DNA from: an uncultured Clostridia bacterium
GTDB lineage: Bacteria; Bacillota; Clostridia; Christensenellales; Borkfalkiaceae
Direction: 5' to 3'
Length of the DNA: 7,713 nucleotides
Assembly: GCA_934247855.1 (NCBI GenBank)
Contig: CAKQKA010000074.1
Coordinates: forward strand, 1 to 7,713
Shown: positions 1-6,524 of the stretch, piece by piece
Position numbering within the stretch: position 1 is the first letter of the stretch
How the letters are laid out: each line of letters begins with the position of its first letter
The notes under the pieces: model-generated
Told to the model about the DNA's origin: nothing
Seen by the model: the letters and a program-made list of their open reading frames with translations, nothing else
Database searches by the model: none
Program-made: the position numbers and the translations under genes

Positions 1-69
1 GTGTTTGCGTGAGTTATACAAAGGTGATACAACAGCCTATGATAGTTGAATTATATATTTGATTATAAT

Positions 70-102
70 AAAAAAGGTTATGCGGCTTTTTGACGCATAA
101 CC
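70..102 (-). terminator. Intrinsic terminator-like hairpin, minus strand
   Basis: A perfect 9-bp inverted repeat (GGTTATGCG at 76-84, CGCATAACC at 94-102) encloses a 9-base loop. Read on the minus strand it is followed directly by six T and then ATTA, the form of a Rho-independent terminator. No T-run follows on the plus strand. It lies beyond the terminator of tRNA-Ser, so it may be a backup stop for that transcript or may end a short minus-strand RNA from 103-165. It is also the last unit of a small repeat family. Confidence 0.55.
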
Positions 103-136
103 AAAATTCACTCATAACCAAAATTCACACATAACC
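96..136. repeat. 17-bp tandem repeat, about 2.4 units
   Basis: The unit CATAACCAAAATTCAC plus one variable base occurs at 96-112 and 113-129, and a partial third copy (CATAACC) sits at 130-136. The first copy doubles as the right arm of the hairpin at 76-102, and the third leads into the weak hairpin at 131-158. The segment is non-coding in appearance and probably arose by slippage or belongs to a repeated extragenic palindrome. Confidence 0.75.
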
Positions 137-158
137 GCAATAAAATGCGGCTATTTTT
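131..158 (+). terminator. Weak terminator-like hairpin, plus strand
   Basis: CCGCA (135-139) pairs with TGCGG (146-150) around a 6-base loop. Three more pairs (131-133 with 152-154) lie beyond an A-C mismatch. The 3' side runs into TATTTTT. The stem is short, so it could end a plus-strand gene entering from the left edge only inefficiently. It may simply be another fold of the adjoining repeat. Confidence 0.3.
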
Positions 159-164
159 ATGTCG

Positions 165-223
165 AAAAACAAAAAACTTTCTAATCCAAACCCTTTGATG
201 ACGGGGGTTCAAATTAGAAAGTT
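165..223 (-). terminator. Rho-independent terminator of tRNA-Ser
   Basis: An 11-bp perfect inverted repeat (AACTTTCTAAT at 175-185, ATTAGAAAGTT at 213-223) is followed on the minus strand by TTTTGTTTTT. It begins two bases after the CCA end of the minus-strand tRNA-Ser, so it ends that transcript. The 27-base apical region contains a further possible 5-bp stem (AACCC at 189-193 with GGGTT at 205-209), giving a two-tier hairpin. Confidence 0.85.
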
Positions 224-225
224 CT

Positions 226-317
226 TGGCGGAGAAAGAGAGATTTGAACTCTCGCTGCAGTTATCCCGCACTACTCCCTTAGCAGGGGAGCCCCTTCGGC
301 CTCTTGGGTATTTCTCC
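226..317 (-). tRNA. tRNA-Ser(GCU)
   Basis: Read on the minus strand this folds as a class II tRNA. The acceptor is GGAGAAA with TTTCTCC, the discriminator is G and CCA is encoded. The anticodon stem CTCCC/GGGAG encloses loop CTGCTAA with anticodon GCT. There is a long serine-type variable arm and a T-arm GAGAG-TTCAAAT-CTCTC. It decodes AGC and AGU. It stands alone on this strand with its own promoter upstream and a terminator immediately downstream. The coordinates include the CCA. Confidence 0.97.
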
Positions 318-344
318 AACCGAAAGTATTAACTTAGCTTGTCT

Positions 345-373
345 ATATTACCACATTATTAAGCGGTTGTCAA
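345..373 (-). promoter_or_regulatory. Promoter of tRNA-Ser
   Basis: On the minus strand, TTGACA (368-373) and TAATAT (345-350) are separated by exactly 17 bases. The -35 box is a perfect match to the housekeeping consensus and the -10 box is close to it. The expected start is near 338, about 20 bases before the mature tRNA 5' end. This gives the tRNA its own transcription, independent of the six-gene operon upstream on the same strand. Confidence 0.85.
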
Positions 374-530
374 AAAAAATAATGCGCTTTTTAAAATTTT
401 TTCTCGTATTTGTTTTTTACGAAAAAACGACTCTTTACGACGCTTTTGCTTTATAAACACTCAATAAACAAAACATCTTTCAGCAGAGCGTTTTAAATAA
501 AGCGTCTGTTAAAAATCAATAAAAAGTATA

Positions 531-1022
531 TCAAAAAACAAGACGAGCGCGCGAATAATCTCCGACTTGCAAACTATGTTTGTCTATTACGACGCTAATC
601 CGCTCTAAATTCAAATCTTCGGGCAGACTCTCCCCCGATACGGAAAAAATAATCAAATCGTCGCCCTTTTCCTCGTTTACGATAACCTCGCCAAGATCAC
701 CGCAATCATCTTTTACGATGCTTGACTCTTCACAGTAACAGTCGAAAAAACCGTCGTTGAAATCGGTGCATGCATCCGGTTCATCGGCATAAAAACGCAG
801 TTTTACTTTAGCCTTTTTTATGCTAGACGGCATATCGATAAAAATGTATAAATATCCGTTATCAGGTAATAATCTTCCACCGAAATCGGCCAACTCGATT
901 TTACACAAAAAGAATTCGCACGGTGAAAAAACGTCTTTTTCAAGCCACTCGTCGGGGAACTCCGCTTCGCCGAAAAGTTGCGACGTACACTCTTCGTCAA
1001 ACTCCGCTAATAACGCTTTCAT
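531..1022 (-). CDS. Small acidic cysteine-rich protein, possibly DUF1963/YwqG-like
   Basis: This 163-residue protein has no signal peptide or membrane segment. Its middle (roughly residues 33-64), a PCEFFLCKIEL stretch, a LLPDNGYLYIFID stretch and alternating hydrophobic strands, is reminiscent of DUF1963/YwqG proteins, where a similar FLxQInL...LPxxGxLyFF pattern occurs. That family is usually about 250 residues, so this would be a short or diverged member, and the assignment rests on pattern memory only. It is acidic and has seven cysteines (12, 35, 40, 85, 95, 97, 107), including a CxC at 95-97. The ATG overlaps the stop of the preceding gene as ATGA, so translation is probably coupled. 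It is the last gene of the operon. Its function is unknown. Confidence 0.8.
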   Translation of the reverse strand: MKALLAEFDEECTSQLFGEAEFPDEWLEKDVFSPCEFFLCKIELADFGGRLLPDNGYLYIFIDMPSSIKKAKVKLRFYADEPDACTDFNDGFFDCYCEESSIVKDDCGDLGEVIVNEEKGDDLIIFSVSGESLPEDLNLERISVVIDKHSLQVGDYSRARLVF

Positions 1023-1837
1023 TTCTTACTACCCTTAAGTTTTTTATAATATTTGTCGGACGTAAAATCACGTTTTTTATCGTACGAACCGCCAAAACCT
1101 TCGATAGCAAGTTTAAGTTCTTTAAAATCAAGATAATTTATAGATTCGTCGTCGATCAGCTCCAAAAGCACAGGTAAGGCGCGTTCGTCGCCGTATTTCG
1201 TAACGTAAGACAAATAAAACGGGATGTCTTTTTTATGCGATTTCAGCTCGTTTATTAAAATATCGAAAATTCTGTCGTCCTTTTTGCAAGACGAAAAAAC
1301 ATCAAGCAGATACACAGCGGAAGAACCTGCCCCCGGGTATTCTTTCAGCGCGCGTTCCTTGGCCGCTTCGGGATTGTTCGCCAGCATTTCCGCAATCAAA
1401 TCTTTCATATCCTCACATGTATCGTCGGATAAAAGCATATCGAAATAGCGATCGAAACCCGCCGTGCTGTTTTTATCGTTAAGTATATTTATGCAATACG
1501 AAACCAACTCTTCGTCGTGTCCGTTATCGATAAAACGAACGAGTTCATCCACACACTCGGCGGCAATAAGAGCTTCGCACAAAAAATCAGAAACCGAAAC
1601 GCCCTGTTCGATATGTTCGGACAATACGTCGCATAATTCGCTTCCGCTCAAAGATTTATAATAATCGTTAGGACACTTACCGTCCAGCTCTTCAAGCTCG
1701 GTTCTGCCGAATTCGTCGTATAAACCGGGAATTTTTCTTTCCCATTCTTTTTCGGTATATTTCCCGCGATTCGACTGAATATAGTGGGTTAAAAAATCGT
1801 CAAAAATCTTATCTATATCAACTATTTTTACTTTCAT
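1019..1837 (-). CDS. HEAT-like helical repeat protein
   Basis: This 272-residue soluble, acidic, all-helical-looking protein has successive amphipathic helix pairs from about residue 66 to 250, for example DVLSEHIEQG, LVSYCINILN and RALPVLLELIDD. These suggest HEAT-type repeats and hence a protein-binding scaffold. The N-terminal part with TELEELDGKCPNDYY resembles segments I associate with clostridial HEAT-repeat proteins. Seven cysteines are scattered through it. No catalytic motif is visible. I chose the ATG at 1837 because AGGTGA lies five bases upstream of it; a GTG at 1846 would add three residues and overlap the previous gene by eight bases. The gene starts one base after the preceding stop and overlaps the next gene by four bases. 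Confidence 0.85.
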   Translation of the reverse strand: MKVKIVDIDKIFDDFLTHYIQSNRGKYTEKEWERKIPGLYDEFGRTELEELDGKCPNDYYKSLSGSELCDVLSEHIEQGVSVSDFLCEALIAAECVDELVRFIDNGHDEELVSYCINILNDKNSTAGFDRYFDMLLSDDTCEDMKDLIAEMLANNPEAAKERALKEYPGAGSSAVYLLDVFSSCKKDDRIFDILINELKSHKKDIPFYLSYVTKYGDERALPVLLELIDDESINYLDFKELKLAIEGFGGSYDKKRDFTSDKYYKKLKGSKK

Positions 1838-1838
1838 T

Positions 1839-3533
1839 TCATTCACCTAAAAGTTTTTCCAAGTTATTTACCGCAGATGCAGACGTACCCATATACGCAT
1901 ATTGTTCTTTTCCGCCCGGCAGAGATTTAATGCCGGCACGTTTCATCATAAGCCCCGCAAGCGTATTGACCTTTTTAACTTTGCGGATATTTCCGCTTGC
2001 CAGAAATTGATCGTACAAAGAATAAGCCGCAACGCGCAGTTTATAGATTTCTTTTTCGCAATACGGAACAAACCTTCCGAATGCGAAAGCGTACGCGCTT
2101 CTGAAAATATCGCCGCAATCGTCATTGAACTCAACGCGCTCGAACGGAATCTTGGAATATATGTGATTATACACCAACCCCGTCGATTCCTCAACGCCCA
2201 TTTCTATAAGCAATGTGATTACAATCGGTTTGATAAAATCGTTCGCATCGTCTTTAAGCAGGTATCCTTTCATTACCCTGACCGTATTATCATCGTTGAT
2301 AATGCTGAAAATCTGCAAAGCCGCAGCGCATATTTCGGGGTTTTGCGAATATATACAAGGAGAAATAATATCGAACACCATATTGCCGACATTGCGGATC
2401 TCCGCAGGTTTTTCGCGCAAAAGACTATCGAGAATCAGCGAATAATGCGAATTATCCGCCTGTTGAAGAGCGGGAATATATTCGAATTGCGTAAACTTGG
2501 TATTGTGCGCAGCAACATCCATAACCGTAGCCCTTGTGTGTATAACATATTCGGCATTGGTTAGTTTGTAATATCTCGACAGGCGATCGAGCGCAACGTT
2601 GTATTTTTTAGCGTTATACGCCGCTATGGCATAATAAAAATGCAAATGACCGAAATTCGGGAACAATTCCTCTATCACACCCGCGTATTCGTATGCAAGT
2701 TTATGTTTACCGAACCCCTCGTACAACGAGAAAAAGGTAACCGCCGCATTAAAATCGGCTCCCTCTTTTTTCAATTCTTTGAACACGTTGTCTTTTATTT
2801 CGGCTTTTCCGAGATAAAACGCAAGTCCGAAAATATACGTCAGCGTTACTTCTTGACGAAATCTGTATTTTTTTGCTATTAAAAATTCATTCAGCGCATC
2901 GTCGAGTTCCAGTTCGAGCAAGTCTATCATGCCGCAATAAAACCGCGCTTCGCCGTAAGAATCGCTCGTTTCCTTTACCGATTCGTAAAGTTTTTTAGCG
3001 GCGTCGCTGTCGGTTTCGAGTAAGTCAAGCGCGTTTTCGACCGCAGCCCTGTCTTTTTCGTTCTGCGCGTCGTAAATATGTACAGGCGGTTCGTCAAACC
3101 GCGTCGATATGTTTTTATCGAACAGCTCGTACATTATCTCGTCGAAGGGAAATTCGGCGTCGTTTTTATCGTTGATTTGCAGGTTGAAATAATACGCGGC
3201 GAGTTTATCGTTGCGCATGAAAAAATAATTACCGCCCAATGCGTTGTATGCTTCGGCGTGGTAGCGTTTGGGCGCACAGTCGATAAACTTAAACCAGTAA
3301 TTTATAGAATAATCGAACATTGCGAGTTCGGTATACAAATCGGCGATTTTTCGAATAAGCAGATAGTCCGCCTGACTTTCTTCGATTTCCAGGTACGTAG
3401 AAAGCGCCCCCTCGATATCGTTTTCGTCGAGGAGGTCGTCCGCCACATATTCAAGCGTATCCCGATCGCGTTTGAATTGTAAAACGTTTTCGGACTGCTT
3501 GCTGTTTTCGTCTTTTACGGTCTTTTTACGCAT
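1839..3533 (-). CDS. TPR-like repeat protein
   Basis: This 564-residue, probably cytoplasmic protein is built of helical repeats. TPR-like helix pairs with the small-aromatic spacing typical of the family can be seen at about residues 26-55, 58-85, 93-122, 196-222, 262-292 and 297-324, for example EGALSTYLEIEES, AEAYNALGGNYFFMRNDKLA and HFYYAIAAYNAKKYNVALDRL. The C-terminal part (about 360-530) is also helical but less regular, perhaps HEAT-like. TPR arrays usually bind peptides or proteins, so a scaffold or adaptor role is likely; no enzyme motif is visible. The start overlaps the end of hslO by eight bases and has only a weak ribosome-binding site (AGAAAA), pointing to translational coupling with Hsp33. 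Confidence 0.9.
   Translation of the reverse strand: MRKKTVKDENSKQSENVLQFKRDRDTLEYVADDLLDENDIEGALSTYLEIEESQADYLLIRKIADLYTELAMFDYSINYWFKFIDCAPKRYHAEAYNALGGNYFFMRNDKLAAYYFNLQINDKNDAEFPFDEIMYELFDKNISTRFDEPPVHIYDAQNEKDRAAVENALDLLETDSDAAKKLYESVKETSDSYGEARFYCGMIDLLELELDDALNEFLIAKKYRFRQEVTLTYIFGLAFYLGKAEIKDNVFKELKKEGADFNAAVTFFSLYEGFGKHKLAYEYAGVIEELFPNFGHLHFYYAIAAYNAKKYNVALDRLSRYYKLTNAEYVIHTRATVMDVAAHNTKFTQFEYIPALQQADNSHYSLILDSLLREKPAEIRNVGNMVFDIISPCIYSQNPEICAAALQIFSIINDDNTVRVMKGYLLKDDANDFIKPIVITLLIEMGVEESTGLVYNHIYSKIPFERVEFNDDCGDIFRSAYAFAFGRFVPYCEKEIYKLRVAAYSLYDQFLASGNIRKVKKVNTLAGLMMKRAGIKSLPGGKEQYAYMGTSASAVNNLEKLLGE
1843..1848 (-). promoter_or_regulatory. Shine-Dalgarno site deciding the HEAT-like gene start
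   Basis: AGGTGA on the minus strand sits inside the last codons of the TPR-like gene, five bases before the ATG at 1837. This favours that ATG over the in-frame GTG at 1846, which overlaps the site itself. It is the clearest ribosome-binding site among the internal genes of the operon. Confidence 0.6.
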
Positions 3534-4395
3534 TTGTATTTTTCTGGAACAATTTATCTATATCCGTTTTGTTGTAAACGTATTTTTTATTGCAAAAATG
3601 GCAAGCAACTTCGACTTTGCCCTCTTTTTCGCATGTGTCGCACAGTTCGTCGTAACCGAGCGTCAAAAGCACGCCGTCGATATAATCTTTAGAGCATAAA
3701 CAATTATATTTCGGCGAAAACTTTTCGTAAACGTAATCGGTAAACGTATTCTCGACAAACTTATCCGCGCCGACCGTTTCCATTACGGTAGATACGTCGG
3801 TAAGCGAAAGCGCGAGATCTTCGGCTTTTTTCAGGCTATCGTCGTCGGCATCGGGCATCGCCTGAAAAATAACGCCGCCCGCGCCTATGCACTTATTGCC
3901 CTTGCCCACTTTAACGCCGAGAGCCATTGCCGTAGGCTGCTGCTCTGAATAGGCGTAATATCTTGCGAAATCTTCGGCAATTTCGCCGCTTTCGATAGCG
4001 CAACTGCCCGTATACGGTTCTTTAAGCCCCATGCTTTTTACAACGGTAAGCCTGCCTTTACCGACGCACCCCGCAACGTCAAGTTTGCCTTTTGCGTTAA
4101 GCGGCAAATAGCAAGTCGGGTTATCTATATACCCGCGCATGTTGAGCGCGGCGTCCCCCGCCACCACGATCTGCCCGCCTACGCCGTCGCCCGAAAGAGT
4201 AACCGACAAGCGGTCCTCCGCGCTTTTTAAAGTGGACGACATAAACGTTGCCGCTATCAGACTGCGCCCGAGGGCTGCGGCGGCAAGCGGCGATAAACCG
4301 TGAATTTCTATCGCTTTATTTACCATTTCCGTGGCTTCTATCACGGTGACGGAAATTTTTCCGTCGAACGCCACGCCTTTATATAAAACATCCAT
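3526..4395 (-). CDS. hslO: Hsp33 redox-regulated molecular chaperone
   Basis: This is Hsp33, a cytoplasmic ATP-independent holdase. Under oxidative plus unfolding stress its C-terminal four-cysteine zinc site forms disulfides, the linker unfolds and the protein binds unfolding clients. The 289-residue length is normal for the family. The N-terminal substrate-binding domain contains ALGRSLIAATFMSSTLK (41-57), SGDGVGGQIVVAGDA (68-82) and GCVGKGRLTVVK (109-120). The switch carries C232-x-C234 and C265-x-x-C268 in a VACHFCNKKYVY context, which is the canonical arrangement. An additional C252-x-x-C255 lies between the two halves; I do not regard it as typical. The gene begins four bases after the methyltransferase stop without an obvious ribosome-binding site and overlaps the TPR-like gene by eight bases, so it is an internal operon gene. 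Confidence 0.97.
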   Translation of the reverse strand: MDVLYKGVAFDGKISVTVIEATEMVNKAIEIHGLSPLAAAALGRSLIAATFMSSTLKSAEDRLSVTLSGDGVGGQIVVAGDAALNMRGYIDNPTCYLPLNAKGKLDVAGCVGKGRLTVVKSMGLKEPYTGSCAIESGEIAEDFARYYAYSEQQPTAMALGVKVGKGNKCIGAGGVIFQAMPDADDDSLKKAEDLALSLTDVSTVMETVGADKFVENTFTDYVYEKFSPKYNCLCSKDYIDGVLLTLGYDELCDTCEKEGKVEVACHFCNKKYVYNKTDIDKLFQKNTNA

Positions 4396-4399
4396 TATT

Positions 4400-5143
4400 C
4401 TATTTTTTTATTGCTGAAAAGCAAATTCTTTCGCTGTTCGCTTTCAATAATTCTCCGTATTGCGCGTCGACGGCGACGAGTTCGAAACCACATTCGTCAA
4501 GCGCGTTTTTTATTTCGTCGAAAGTATAGATATATTCGACGGAACAGCACTCCTTTTTGCAATAAAGCTCGCCGCGCTTTAAAAACACGCTTAAATTCAT
4601 TTCCACCTTGTCGTCCGACAAGGTATTAAACCAGATATAGGAATAATCGTCTTCGTCCTCGCAAAAAGTCTGATTGCCGATTACGTTTTTAAGTTTGTAC
4701 TCCGACGAGATATCGAAATGCAACAAACCGCCCTTTTTAAGGCAAGCGTTGAAACTTTTTAACGTTTTTACGAGTTTATCCCGCGGAATAAAGTTAATCC
4801 CGTCGTTTATAACCGTAATAAAATCGACCTTTTCAAACGATTTGAGTTTAGTCATGTCCTCTTTGCGGAAATCGATTGCCAACCGTTCTTTGGCGGCAAG
4901 CCCGATTGCAGAGGTAAGCATTTCGTCGGAAATATCCACGCCGCAAACAGAATAACCCGCACGCTTTAACGCACGGGTGTAAAAACCGCTGCCGCATGCC
5001 ACGTCTATACCCTTGCCGCTTTTGCCGACGTATTTTTTGATTACGCTTTCGACATAGCTTGCCCAACGGTCGTATTCGCAGTTATGCGTTACGGAATACT
5101 CGTAAAAATCCGCAATTGCGGAAAACAACATTTGCTTAGGCAT
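4400..5143 (-). CDS. Class I SAM-dependent methyltransferase
   Basis: This 247-residue Rossmann-fold methyltransferase transfers a methyl group from S-adenosylmethionine; the acceptor cannot be told from sequence. Motif I is GIDVACGSGFY (45-55), followed by the acidic end of strand 2 in GVDIS (68-72, D70), a motif-II-like segment EDMTKL (95-100), VDFITVINDGINFI (106-119) and the later strand GGLLHFDIS (138-146). The C-terminal part resembles small clostridial methyltransferases of unknown substrate. The frame stays open 41 codons upstream, but that extension overlaps the preceding gene and encodes a basic, proline-rich stretch. I therefore start at the ATG at 5143, seven bases after the preceding stop, although its ribosome-binding site is weak. 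Nine cysteines are present. Confidence 0.9.
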   Translation of the reverse strand: MPKQMLFSAIADFYEYSVTHNCEYDRWASYVESVIKKYVGKSGKGIDVACGSGFYTRALKRAGYSVCGVDISDEMLTSAIGLAAKERLAIDFRKEDMTKLKSFEKVDFITVINDGINFIPRDKLVKTLKSFNACLKKGGLLHFDISSEYKLKNVIGNQTFCEDEDDYSYIWFNTLSDDKVEMNLSVFLKRGELYCKKECCSVEYIYTFDEIKNALDECGFELVAVDAQYGELLKANSERICFSAIKK

Positions 5144-5150
5144 TGTTTGT

Positions 5151-6413
5151 TTATTCGTTTTTGTCGACGTCGGTCGTACCTGCTTCGGTTGCCGTTTCGG
5201 TTGTGGTTTCGGTATCGGTCGCCTCGATATCGGCGTTATCGCCCGAACCTTCGCCGTTGTTCGCATTATCCGCTTTCGTACTTATTTTACCCGAGAGAAC
5301 GTCTGAAACGTATTCGTCGCTGTCCTTTCGCATTGCAGCCTTGCTTTCTTCAAGCCGCTGCAAGTCCGCACGGGAGAAGTTTTCCGGCAACTCGACTATT
5401 TCCACATCGTAGTCGGTAATAGGCTTAATCGGGCGCTTGCCGAGCGAAGAACGCTCGAACGAGAAATCGCTTTCGGTTTCCTCGGCTTTCTTGGAATAGA
5501 TACCGCGGTTCTTGACTGCACCCGGAACTTTATCGTTTATGAATTTATCGAACGCCCACTGCGAATAGTTCGTCCATATAAGCGCTGCACCCGAAAGACC
5601 GAAAATTATGAAAATCATAAAGCCGAGCATCATGAAAATGCCGCCGATGACGATTAAAAGCAGCGATACAAACGCAAACAACGCAAAGAACAGGTTAAGC
5701 GGCAATAAACCTATTGCCATGATAAACGAGTTTTTGATTAAGTTGCGGAATTTGAGTTTGTAAGTTACGCCGAGGGTAAGCGAGAACAAATATACGATCG
5801 TGAAGAACGTGAGAAAAACGTAACTTAAAATAACCGAAAGGGTTATATACCATTTTTCGCCGCTCGAAGCGTTCATAAGATTGCCCATACGAATGGACAA
5901 AACTCCTATGAACATTAAAATCGTATAGAACAACGTGCATAAAAACACGTTGAGAAAATTCTTTTTTACGCCCGACCAGAAATCGCGTCCGACGAAAACG
6001 CCTTCAGCCCACACCATGTTACGCATGACGTACATGCCGCCCGCTATACCGATAGAAGCGATAATACCTGCGATCGGCAGCATCATGAACGTATTCCGGT
6101 CTACCATGTAATAAATGGTTTCGGCAAAGCCTGCCGTATCCGAAACCGCGGGATACCCCAGCCCGATATTGCCCGAGAACGGGAACACCACTGCCTGATA
6201 CTGAATATTGACGTACCTTATTACGAAAAGCGCGATGACGGGAATAAAAAACAAGAGCATCAATAAATTAAGCCCGAACAGTTTTCCGAGGTTATCACGC
6301 ACTATACCCCAACCGAGTTCCCAACGGTTGCCCGGCATTGTCGATCTTGCATACGATTCGGAGCGCTCCGGGCCCTCTATCATTCTTGCAATAAATCCTT
6401 TTTTCTTAGCCAT
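5151..6413 (-). CDS. YesL/DUF624-like membrane protein with acidic C-terminal tail
   Basis: This 420-residue protein is an integral membrane protein with about six hydrophobic segments, near residues 45-66, 110-131, 153-175, 188-213, 230-250 and 251-281. The pattern around the first and third segments, including NLGKLFGLNLLMLLFFIPVI and GRDFWSGVKKNFLNVFL, resembles YesL (DUF624), a family of unknown function often near sugar transporters. No transporter is seen here. The hydrophilic remainder (about 285-420) is unusual: a charged linker followed by a final stretch of 40 residues very rich in T, E, A, D and N and low in complexity. The ATG at 6413 has GGAG five bases upstream (6419-6422). It is the first gene of the operon, with a promoter about 80 bases ahead. 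Confidence 0.88.
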   Translation of the reverse strand: MAKKKGFIARMIEGPERSESYARSTMPGNRWELGWGIVRDNLGKLFGLNLLMLLFFIPVIALFVIRYVNIQYQAVVFPFSGNIGLGYPAVSDTAGFAETIYYMVDRNTFMMLPIAGIIASIGIAGGMYVMRNMVWAEGVFVGRDFWSGVKKNFLNVFLCTLFYTILMFIGVLSIRMGNLMNASSGEKWYITLSVILSYVFLTFFTIVYLFSLTLGVTYKLKFRNLIKNSFIMAIGLLPLNLFFALFAFVSLLLIVIGGIFMMLGFMIFIIFGLSGAALIWTNYSQWAFDKFINDKVPGAVKNRGIYSKKAEETESDFSFERSSLGKRPIKPITDYDVEIVELPENFSRADLQRLEESKAAMRKDSDEYVSDVLSGKISTKADNANNGEGSGDNADIEATDTETTTETATEAGTTDVDKNE

Positions 6414-6444
6414 TTAAACTCCGTAGCGAATTTTGCAAACTTTA

Positions 6445-6457
6445 CCGTTAAAAACGG
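6445..6457 (-). other. Small hairpin in the operon leader
   Basis: CCGTT (6445-6449) and AACGG (6453-6457) form a 5-bp stem with a 3-base loop inside the predicted leader of the six-gene operon. There is no T-run, so it is not a terminator. A role in RNA stability is possible but unproven. Confidence 0.35.
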
Positions 6458-6495
6458 CTGAAACGCTAAAACACCGCTTTTAAAATATCAGTATA

Positions 6496-6524
6496 ATAAT
6501 AAACTATTTTTAAAATATAATCAA
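6496..6524 (-). promoter_or_regulatory. Probable promoter of the six-gene operon
   Basis: On the minus strand TTGATT (6519-6524) and TATTAT (6496-6501) are exactly 17 bases apart, matching the housekeeping consensus at four and five of six positions. A second -10-like box TATACT overlaps just downstream at 6490-6495 but lacks a well-spaced -35. The implied start near 6489 gives a leader of about 75 bases before the YesL-like ATG. No other promoter of this quality was noticed between the six genes. Confidence 0.55.

Noticed and set aside
2..49. Possible C-terminal end of a plus-strand gene entering from the left (LRELYKGDTTAYDS then stop)
   Set aside because: Only 15 codons are visible and another frame is open to 62, so the coding frame cannot be decided.
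96..136. CRISPR-like array from the spaced repeats
   Set aside because: Units are 17 bases in direct tandem without unique spacers, and no cas genes are present.
201..217. GGGGGTTCAAATTAG resembling a tRNA T-arm on the plus strand
   Set aside because: The 3' half of a T-stem and an acceptor arm are missing. The bases are explained by the terminator hairpin of tRNA-Ser.
1902..2564. A 220-codon plus-strand open frame
   Set aside because: It is antisense to the TPR-like gene, has no recognisable domain or ribosome-binding site, and the minus-strand gene fits an overlapping operon.
3078..3482. A 134-codon plus-strand open frame
   Set aside because: It is antisense to the TPR-like gene and looks like a mirror of its acidic and aromatic codons.
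5144..5266. A 41-codon N-terminal extension of the methyltransferase
   Set aside because: It lies within the end of the YesL-like gene in another frame and encodes a basic proline- and lysine-rich stretch unlike a methyltransferase N-terminus. The ATG at 5143 follows the upstream stop by seven bases.
6490..6495. TATACT as the operon -10 box
   Set aside because: No -35-like hexamer lies at 16-18 bases; the overlapping TATTAT has TTGATT at exactly 17 bases.
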